Shown here: piece by piece, positions 58,172 through 64,000 of the stretch
Layout of the letters: every line of letters starts with the position of its first letter
How positions within the stretch are numbered: the first letter of the stretch is position 1
From: JAGPDF01 sp052035735
Lineage (GTDB): Bacteria > Acidobacteriota > Thermoanaerobaculia > Multivoradales > JAGPDF01
NCBI GenBank assembly: GCA_052035735.1
Contig: JBPOHI010000097.1
Span: forward strand, 1-64,000
Direction of reading: 5' to 3'
Length of the DNA: 64,000 nt
The notes under the pieces: generated by a model
Databases searched by the model: none
What the model was told of the DNA's origin: nothing
What the model saw: the letters and a program-made list of their open reading frames with translations, nothing else
Translations under genes and position numbers: made by a program

Positions 58172-60471
58172 ATCCGGCAGCAGCCGTCAAGGCGGCGGAG
58201 GCCCTCTTCCTCACTCCCCTCGCGCGACTGCGCATCGGCGTCGCCGCCTGGAAGTACGAACGGCGGGCGCGTCGTGCTTCGCGTGGCGGAGGTCCTCCTT
58301 CCCCGCGCCCGGCCGCAGCGCCGCAGCCACGAGGGAAGCGCGCATCTCGTCCCAGCGTCCTGCTGGTGTCGCCGTACCCGATCCTTCCCGCCATCTCGGG
58401 CGGCAGCGTACGCATCTCGAACCTGCTGCGCGGGGTCGCGACGGAGTTCGACGTTCATCTGGCCATCTTCTCGACCACCCGGGACGATGCCGCACAGCGC
58501 TCGCAGCTCGCCGAGTACTGCCGCTCGGTGCACTTCCTGCGCCGCGAAGAGGCGCCGCCGCCCGAGCCGTGGAGTCTGCTTCCGCGCGGAGTCGAGTACT
58601 TCGCTTTCGAAGCCGCGCGGCGAAAGCTGCGCGACCTCGCCGCGTCCGTCGATGCCCGCATCGTGCAGCTCGAGCATACGGAGCTCGGGCAGTTCGCCGG
58701 CCTCTTCCCCGGCCGCAAGGTGACGATGACCGAGCTCGATCTCTCCTTCGTCACCGCTGCACGGCGGCGCGCCCTCGGCTTCGAGAAGCGCTTCGCGGTC
58801 GACCGTCTGCTCTGGTCGGACCCCGCGGGCTACCGCCGGCTCTTGCGCTACGAGATCCGCTCCGCTGAAGCCTGCGATCAGGTCCACGTGATGTCGGCGG
58901 CCGACGCTGCGGTGCTCGGCCGCTACCTTCACGACGGCGAGCAGCGCCTCAGGGTGATCGACAACGGGGTCGATTGCGCGCGCTTTCGGCCGCGCGCGGC
59001 CGGCGCGGAGGCGACCCACGACGTGCTCTTCGTCGGCTCCTTCGGACATTCGCCGAACCGCGACGCCATCGACTGGCTTCTCGCCGAAATCTGGCCGCGG
59101 CTAAGAGCGCTCCGCCCGGAGGCCCGCCTGGCGATCGTCGGTGCCCACCCGCCCGCAGAGGTGACGGCGTACCACGGCCGCGACGGAGTCGAGGTCTTCG
59201 GGACGGTAGCCGACACCGCCAAGTTCTATCGCGCCGCGCGCGTGCTGCTCGCGCCGGTCCGGGCCGGGTCGGGCACGAGGCTCAAGCTGCTCGAGGCCTT
59301 CGCCAGCGCGCTGCCGGTGGTGGCGACCTCGCTCGCCGCGGAAGGTCTGCCGGTCGCCGACGGCGAACACCTGGCGCTCGCCGAGTCGGCCGAGGAGCTG
59401 GCGCGGGCGACGGCCCGGCTGCTCTCGGAGCCCGACCTGGCGCTCCGGCTCGGCAGCAACGCCCGCCGGCTCGCCGAGGAGAGCTACGACTGGCGCCACT
59501 GCTCCGGAAAGCTCATGGCGGCCTGGGACGAGTTGCTCGGCGAGGAGGAGGCGGGGGAGGGCTCTGCCCCGGCGTTGGCGCTGCGAGTGCCCCACGCGGA
59601 GGGCGGCGGAGAGGTCGCTGTCTCGGTGATCCTGCCCACCCGCAACGGTGGCCCGCGGCTCGGCCTCGCGTTGCAGGAGATCTTCCGTCAGCACCTCGAC
59701 GTGCCGTTCGAGGTTCTCTGCGTCGACTCGGCTTCCGACGACGAGAACCTGGCGCGGATGCGAGCATTTCCGGTGCGTCTCGAGTCGATCCCGCCGGAGA
59801 GCTTCGATCATGGATTGACGCGCGACCTCGGGGCACGGTTGGCGCGCGGCCGGGTCTTGGTTTTCCTCAACCAGGACGCCGTGCCGGTCGACCGCCTCTG
59901 GCTCCACCGGATGACGGCGCCGCTCCTGCGCCCCGGCCGGTACGCCGCGGTTCAGGGCGGCATCCGCGAGGTGCCGGAGCGCGACCAGGTCTTTTATTGG
60001 CACTCCTGCGGACCGCGCTTCTACTTCACCAGCGAGTCGGAGGGTTGGATCGCGAAGCACGCCGGCATCGGCTTCTCGACCGTGAACGCTGCTCTGCGCC
60101 GCGAGGTCTGGGAGGCGCTGCCGTTCGGATGGGCGCCGATCCTCGAAGACAAGAAGTGGCAGGCGGCCGCCGCCGAGCGCGGGCTCGCCATCGCCGACCT
60201 GTCGGAGGCCGCGGTCTGGCATTCGCACACCTACGACATGCGTACCCTGTGGCGGCGGGTGGCGAGCGAAGGGTTCGGATGGCGCCTGCTCGGCGAGCGC
60301 TATGCGCTCTCGAGGATGTTGCGCGACCTCGGGCACGCCGCCACCTGGAGACTCTGGCTGGAAGGCTTGAAGAGCGGCGAGATGGCGACGCTCGCCGAGC
60401 GCCTCTTCCCGATGATTCGCCCCATGGCGCTCTACTGGGGAAACCGCTGGGCGCGGCAGGTCCAACTGTGA
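58168..60471 (+). CDS. Bifunctional glycosyltransferase, GT4-like domain followed by GT2 domain
   Basis: The 767-residue protein has an N-terminal GT-B enzyme: SVLLVSPYPILPAISGGSVR, QLEHTELGQFAGLFPGRKVT, VLFVGSFGHSPNRDAIDWLL and APVRAGSGTRLKLLEAFASA. The second module, from about residue 485, is a GT-A/GT2 enzyme: VSVILPTRNGGPRLGLALQE, VLCVDSASDDENLARM and VLVFLNQDAVPVDRLWL, with QDA in place of the DxD-like element. The order is the reverse of the GT2-GT4 fusion at 38864. Later residues IGFSTVNAALRREVWEALPF fit the acceptor-side part of rhamnosyltransferase-like GT2 enzymes. Sugars cannot be assigned. Confidence 0.88.
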   Translation: MNPAAAVKAAEALFLTPLARLRIGVAAWKYERRARRASRGGGPPSPRPAAAPQPRGKRASRPSVLLVSPYPILPAISGGSVRISNLLRGVATEFDVHLAIFSTTRDDAAQRSQLAEYCRSVHFLRREEAPPPEPWSLLPRGVEYFAFEAARRKLRDLAASVDARIVQLEHTELGQFAGLFPGRKVTMTELDLSFVTAARRRALGFEKRFAVDRLLWSDPAGYRRLLRYEIRSAEACDQVHVMSAADAAVLGRYLHDGEQRLRVIDNGVDCARFRPRAAGAEATHDVLFVGSFGHSPNRDAIDWLLAEIWPRLRALRPEARLAIVGAHPPAEVTAYHGRDGVEVFGTVADTAKFYRAARVLLAPVRAGSGTRLKLLEAFASALPVVATSLAAEGLPVADGEHLALAESAEELARATARLLSEPDLALRLGSNARRLAEESYDWRHCSGKLMAAWDELLGEEEAGEGSAPALALRVPHAEGGGEVAVSVILPTRNGGPRLGLALQEIFRQHLDVPFEVLCVDSASDDENLARMRAFPVRLESIPPESFDHGLTRDLGARLARGRVLVFLNQDAVPVDRLWLHRMTAPLLRPGRYAAVQGGIREVPERDQVFYWHSCGPRFYFTSESEGWIAKHAGIGFSTVNAALRREVWEALPFGWAPILEDKKWQAAAAERGLAIADLSEAAVWHSHTYDMRTLWRRVASEGFGWRLLGERYALSRMLRDLGHAATWRLWLEGLKSGEMATLAERLFPMIRPMALYWGNRWARQVQL

Positions 60472-60501
60472 GCGCGCGCACGGCGGCGCGCCAGGCCGAG
60501 G

Positions 60502-61503
60502 TCAGGCGGCGGGCGCGAACGGCGCGAGCCTGACGGAGCGCTCGCCGCCGGGCGCCTGGTAGCGGGCGACGCAGAGGGCGGCGTAGATCGCTCCCCGGCG
60601 ATAGCCCCGGCAAGTGTGCCGGAGACACTGCGCCATCACGTCGCCGGCCGGATCCCGATCGAAGCGGGCGACGCGCCGGAGGCCGATGCGCAGACCGCGC
60701 GCTCCGGCGTGCCGCCAGTCGAGGATCGCCTCGGAGAAGCCCTGGGCGGCAAAGCGGGCGGCCATCCAGGTCACCGAGAGACGCTGCGTTCCGACGTGGT
60801 GGCGCACGCCGGCCGACGGGAGATAGAGGATCTCTTCGCCTCCGCGTTCGAGTCGCAGGCAGTACTCGATCTCCTCGCACGAGCGCAACGAGGTGCCCTT
60901 GCGCCCAAGCTGCTCGAGGAACTCGCCGTAAGCGGCGAAAGTCGCGCGCCGGAACGCCATGTTCGCGCCGCGCGGCAGCTCGTTGTAGCGCAGGCGGAGG
61001 ACGTCGGGACCGCGATCCCAGGCCGACAGGTAAGGCAGGAAGCGGCTGTCCAGCCAGGACGGCAGCGCGCCGTCGAAGAGCGGCTCGACCGGACCGCCGG
61101 CGGCGCCGACGTGCGGGTCCTGAAACGCCTCGAGGTACGCCTCGACCCAGCCCGGTTTCGGCAGGGCGTCGTCGTCGAGGAAGAGCAGGAGCTCGCCGCG
61201 CGCTTCGCGCACCGCGCGGTTGCGGGCTGCCGAAAGTCCGGTGCGCTCTTCGCGCACGGTGCGGAAGAAGCCGTTCGGCCGGCCGCTGGCCACTGCGCGC
61301 GCTGCGGCTTCGTCCAGCCTGCGGAAAGTGTCGTCGGTCGAGCCGTTGTCGACCACGAGGATCTCGCTGCTCTCGGAATCGAGCAGAGGCAGCAGAGCGG
61401 TGAGCGTGCCGGCGAGCAACTCGGCGCGATTGGCGGTGCAGATGGCGACCGTCGCGGCCAGCGGCGGGCTGACAGCAGTCGCTGGCGCAGGCGAACGTGG
61501 CAT
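60502..61503 (-). CDS. GT2-family glycosyltransferase
   Basis: The 333-residue GT-A enzyme has ATVAICTANRAELLAGTLTA, ILVVDNGSTDDTFRRLDEA, TGLSAARNRAVREARGELLL and FLDDDALPKPGWVEAYLEAF, where DDD is the metal- and nucleotide-sugar-binding motif. RGANMAFRRATFAAYGEFLE and SCEEIEYCLRLERGGEEILY follow. It lies in the plus-strand-rich GT region but on the minus strand, divergent from a methyltransferase gene with 44 nt between. The ATG at 61503 is chosen because similarity starts soon after; the frame is open to 61572. Confidence 0.88.
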   Translation of the reverse strand: MPRSPAPATAVSPPLAATVAICTANRAELLAGTLTALLPLLDSESSEILVVDNGSTDDTFRRLDEAAARAVASGRPNGFFRTVREERTGLSAARNRAVREARGELLLFLDDDALPKPGWVEAYLEAFQDPHVGAAGGPVEPLFDGALPSWLDSRFLPYLSAWDRGPDVLRLRYNELPRGANMAFRRATFAAYGEFLEQLGRKGTSLRSCEEIEYCLRLERGGEEILYLPSAGVRHHVGTQRLSVTWMAARFAAQGFSEAILDWRHAGARGLRIGLRRVARFDRDPAGDVMAQCLRHTCRGYRRGAIYAALCVARYQAPGGERSVRLAPFAPAA

Positions 61504-61547
61504 CGCGCGGCAGTTTCTCACAGGCCGCCTGCTGCTAAGCTTTTGCC

Positions 61548-62435
61548 ATGGGGTCCGACGCTCTCGTTCCACCGCCGCCGGCCCGCGGTGTCGGCTGGAC
61601 CGATTCGGGCCTGCTCGTTGCCGAGCATATCCAGCCGCTCATCTCGGGCGGGGCAGGCGAGGGTCATTGGCTGCTCGATCTGTTCAGCGAGCTGCCGATC
61701 CCGCGCCAGGGGCGTTGGCTCTCGCTCAACTGCGGCGGCGGCGGGCTCGAGTTTCTCGCCACGCAGCGCGGGCTGTTCGCCACTCTCGACGGATTCGATC
61801 CGTCCGCCGACGCCATCGCCGCCGCACGACGTTGGGTCGACTTTCATGGCGTCGGTGGCGTCCGGTTCGCGGTCGCCAGCGCCGCCGACCTCACGCTCGA
61901 GCGCGACGCCTACGACCTCGTGCTGTCGCAGTACAGCCTGCACCGCCTGCCCGACCCCGACGCTTTCTTCGCCGGTCTGGATGCGGCGCTGCGCCCCGGC
62001 GGCTGGCTCATCCTCAACGAGTACGTCGGCCCGAAGTTCTTCCAGGGTACGGCGCGGCAACTGCGCATCGTCGAGGAGATCCTCGCCATCCTGCCGCCGC
62101 GCCTGCGAGTGCACTGGCCTTCCGGCAGCCAGAAGACGGTGCACACCCCTCCGCCGGTCAGCCATTTCCTGACACATGCGCCGTGCGAGGCGGTGAGCTC
62201 GGAAGCGGTCGTCGCAAGCGTCACCCGACGGTTCGACCTCGAGCGGCGGCGCGACTACGGCGGGACGATTCTGAATCCCCTGCTGGCGGGTATCGTCGCC
62301 AACTTCGATCCCGCGAACGCCGCCGACAGTGCCATTCTCCGCCTTCTGGCGCTCACCGAGCGGCTGCTCCTGCGCGAGGCCGGCCTGCCTTCGGATTTCA
62401 CCTTGCTGGTGGCGCGCAAGCGCGCCGCCGGCTGA
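61548..62435 (+). CDS. SAM-dependent methyltransferase
   Basis: The 295-residue protein has a class I methyltransferase core: RWLSLNCGGGGLEFLA as motif I, TLDGFDPSADAIAAARRW with the ribose-binding Asp, YDLVLSQYSLHRLPDPDAFF as motif IV, and LRPGGWLILNEYVGPKFF. RQLRIVEEILAILPPRLR is typical of a larger cap region. The substrate is unknown; the position between glycosyltransferase genes suggests a glycan. The gene converges with the next GT gene with 23 nt between the stops. Confidence 0.85.
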   Translation: MGSDALVPPPPARGVGWTDSGLLVAEHIQPLISGGAGEGHWLLDLFSELPIPRQGRWLSLNCGGGGLEFLATQRGLFATLDGFDPSADAIAAARRWVDFHGVGGVRFAVASAADLTLERDAYDLVLSQYSLHRLPDPDAFFAGLDAALRPGGWLILNEYVGPKFFQGTARQLRIVEEILAILPPRLRVHWPSGSQKTVHTPPPVSHFLTHAPCEAVSSEAVVASVTRRFDLERRRDYGGTILNPLLAGIVANFDPANAADSAILRLLALTERLLLREAGLPSDFTLLVARKRAAG

Positions 62436-62458
62436 GCGACGGCGACCGAAGCCGACAT

Positions 62459-63697
62459 TCAGCCGAGGCTGGCGATGTGGGCCGCGAAGCCCGCCGCACC
62501 CGCCCCCGGATCGATCAGCTCTCCGAGCCCGAGAGCGCGGATGCGCTCGCCGGGCGCGCCGAGATCGAAGGCGAGCACCGGCACACCCGCCTCCGCGCAC
62601 TCGTCGAGCACCAGGCAGTGAGCTTCGGGCCAGATCGAAGGCAGCAGGACGAGGTCGATGCGCGCCGCGCGCAGGCGAGCGGGGAGGTCGCCGGCGCGGT
62701 AGTAGCCGTGGACCCGGGTCTGCGGAAGACGCCGGAGGCGCAGCAACAGGCTCGGGTCTCCGCCGCCGAAAACGTGCCACTCGAAGGTTCGCGGGCGCCG
62801 TTCGGCCAACATCTGCACGATCTGCTCGAAGACGATGGCACCCTTGTGACGATGCACCGCGCCAGCGAAGGCGATCCTCGCCGGCGGCTGGCGGACCAGC
62901 CGAGGCGGCGATGCGAGCGGCGCGGCGAGACTGCGCGGCGGCAAGACCCGCGTGCGCGCCGGATCGATGCCAGGGAAGAGCCTGCGGTGCTCGCGTCGCA
63001 TGTACTCGGAAGGGAATTCGAGCAGGTCTGCGGCGGCGATCGCCGCCGCCATTCGCTCGCGGCGTCGTTCCTGGTGGCCCGCGGGCAGCGGCCAGGTGGC
63101 GCCCAGGCAGCGGGCACAGCGGTCAGGTGCGCGGGAGAAGTCACAGAACTGCCCCGCCGGCTCCTCGACCAGATGCGGCCGCGGGCAGTAGAGCGCGAAG
63201 TCGTGCGCCGACAGTCCGAACGCCAGGCCGCGGGCGCTCGCGGCCAGCGGCAGGTCGGCCGCCAGGTCGACGAGGCTCTCGAAGTGCAGACGCCCCGCGC
63301 CGACCCAGCTAGCGGCTTCGGCGACGACGTCCGCGAGGCCCTCGACCGGTGGCGCCGGCCATTCGCGCGCCAGCGGTGTCTCGACTCCCTGGCCCCAGAG
63401 CTCGCAGCGCAGGCGGTCCGGGAGCAGCTGCAGGAGCGCGACCGGCTCCTGTCGCGCGCGCGCTTCCAGCCTGACCAGGAGCTGAATCGCGGCGCCGCCG
63501 CGCCGCCGTTGGAGCGCGAACGGCAGCACCCAGAGCGTCGTCGCCCGGGCTCCCGCCGGGCGGTTCGAAAGCAGCGCGAAGCTCTTCGACCGGCGGGCAT
63601 CGAGCCGCCGGTCGCGCATGCGGTCGAGCAGGGCGCGTGCCCCCTCCGCGCGCAGCAGCATTGCGGCCAGAGCGAGGCGATTGGAGCGGGCGGTCAC
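62459..63697 (-). CDS. GT4-like glycosyltransferase
   Basis: The 412-residue protein has a GT-B C-terminal half: RIAFAGAVHRHKGAIVFEQI, the donor-site region IDLVLLPSIWPEAHCLVLDE and CAEAGVPVLAFDLG. The N-terminal half contains a Cys-rich segment (FCDFSRAPDRCARCLG) that could bind zinc, typical of some surface-glycan GT4 enzymes. The start is GTG at 63697, 9 nt after the upstream stop at 63707, so the two genes form an operon. Donor and acceptor are unknown. Confidence 0.84.
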   Translation of the reverse strand: MTARSNRLALAAMLLRAEGARALLDRMRDRRLDARRSKSFALLSNRPAGARATTLWVLPFALQRRRGGAAIQLLVRLEARARQEPVALLQLLPDRLRCELWGQGVETPLAREWPAPPVEGLADVVAEAASWVGAGRLHFESLVDLAADLPLAASARGLAFGLSAHDFALYCPRPHLVEEPAGQFCDFSRAPDRCARCLGATWPLPAGHQERRRERMAAAIAAADLLEFPSEYMRREHRRLFPGIDPARTRVLPPRSLAAPLASPPRLVRQPPARIAFAGAVHRHKGAIVFEQIVQMLAERRPRTFEWHVFGGGDPSLLLRLRRLPQTRVHGYYRAGDLPARLRAARIDLVLLPSIWPEAHCLVLDECAEAGVPVLAFDLGAPGERIRALGLGELIDPGAGAAGFAAHIASLG

Positions 63698-63706
63698 GCG
63701 AAGAGC

Positions 63707-64000
63707 CTAGCGTTCCTGGCGGCGGGCGGATGCGAGCGCCTGGTCGTAGATCGGTTCGAGCGCCGCCGCATGTTCCGCAAGGGTGGGCACCTGCGGCGCG
63801 TGCCGCCGCCAGGCGGCGAGCTGCGCCGGATCGGCGATCAGGCGTTCGAGCAGCGAACGCAGCTCTCCTGGACGGTCGGGATCGAAGAGCGCTCCGCACG
63901 GCTCACCATCGGCGAACAGCTCGGCGAGCGCTCCTCTGGCGCTGGCGAGGACCGGCAGGCCGGAGGCTAGCGCCTCGCGCGCGGCCAGGCTGTAGGACTC
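63707..64000 (-). CDS. GT4-like glycosyltransferase, C-terminal part (start beyond window)
   Basis: The last 97 codons and stop are in the window. The visible part reads ESYSLAAREALASGLPVLAS, the conserved donor-binding Glu region of GT4 enzymes, followed by ELFADGEPCGALFDPDRPGE and LRSLLERLIADPAQLAAWR, then ends in ALASARRQER. It is cotranscribed with the downstream GT gene. Everything upstream lies outside the window. Confidence 0.85.
   Translation of the reverse strand, partial: ESYSLAAREALASGLPVLASARGALAELFADGEPCGALFDPDRPGELRSLLERLIADPAQLAAWRRHAPQVPTLAEHAAALEPIYDQALASARRQER

Overview
This is a GC-rich chromosomal segment of about 64 kb (roughly two-thirds or more G+C by eye) from a diderm bacterium. 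It encodes OmpW, TonB-receptor and BamA/TamA-type barrels, a TamB homologue, O-antigen ligase and many lipoproteins. Several features recall Acidobacteriota, perhaps the Thermoanaerobaculia: an ECF sigma factor coupled to a Ser/Thr kinase with TPRs, multiple sulfatase-superfamily lipoproteins ending in LRALGY(L/I), and secreted FG-GAP and delta-60 repeat proteins. That placement is an inference; there is no rRNA gene here to test it. No tRNA, rRNA, CRISPR array or insertion sequence was found.

Layout. 0-16 kb: a truncated sulfatase-like lipoprotein; a divergent set of epimerase, short serine-acetyltransferase-like protein, ECF sigma factor and Ser/Thr kinase; secreted beta-propeller and repeat proteins around ompW; an M1-like metallopeptidase; and a tightly overlapping minus-strand operon for sugar modification (C-methyltransferase, RmlC-like epimerase, DUF4910-type aminopeptidase-like protein). 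16-29 kb: a co-directional housekeeping and envelope operon, Trm112-like / O-antigen ligase / ispA / dxs / tlyA / nadK / tamB-like / Omp85, with 1-26 nt overlaps at most junctions. 29-34 kb: a VapBC toxin-antitoxin pair, then a PepSY membrane protein and a TonB-dependent receptor, probably for iron uptake. 34-43 kb: ribBA followed by a glycan cluster with two GT4-like enzymes, two small coiled-coil proteins, a GT2-GT4 fusion, a GT-C-like membrane protein and a methyltransferase. 43-58 kb: a region of visibly lower G+C in places, with an FG-GAP protein, methyltransferases, a polytopic GT-C-like protein, three sulfatase-superfamily lipoproteins, a radical SAM/SPASM-like protein and a small secreted protein. 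58-64 kb: more glycosyltransferases, including a GT4-GT2 fusion, and a methyltransferase.

How the genes work together. Most of the window serves the cell surface: sugar nucleotide tailoring, glycan assembly and ligation, polyprenyl carrier supply (ispA, dxs), outer-membrane protein and lipid transport (TamB and Omp85), and periplasmic or surface enzymes. The most unusual signal is a shared C-terminal peptide, F-E-x6-W a few residues from the end, on four otherwise unrelated exported or membrane proteins. It may be a sorting or processing tag. The second is that all four sulfatase-superfamily proteins carry Thr where classical sulfatases carry the formylglycine-forming Cys or Ser, so their 'sulfatase' label should not be taken as a function.
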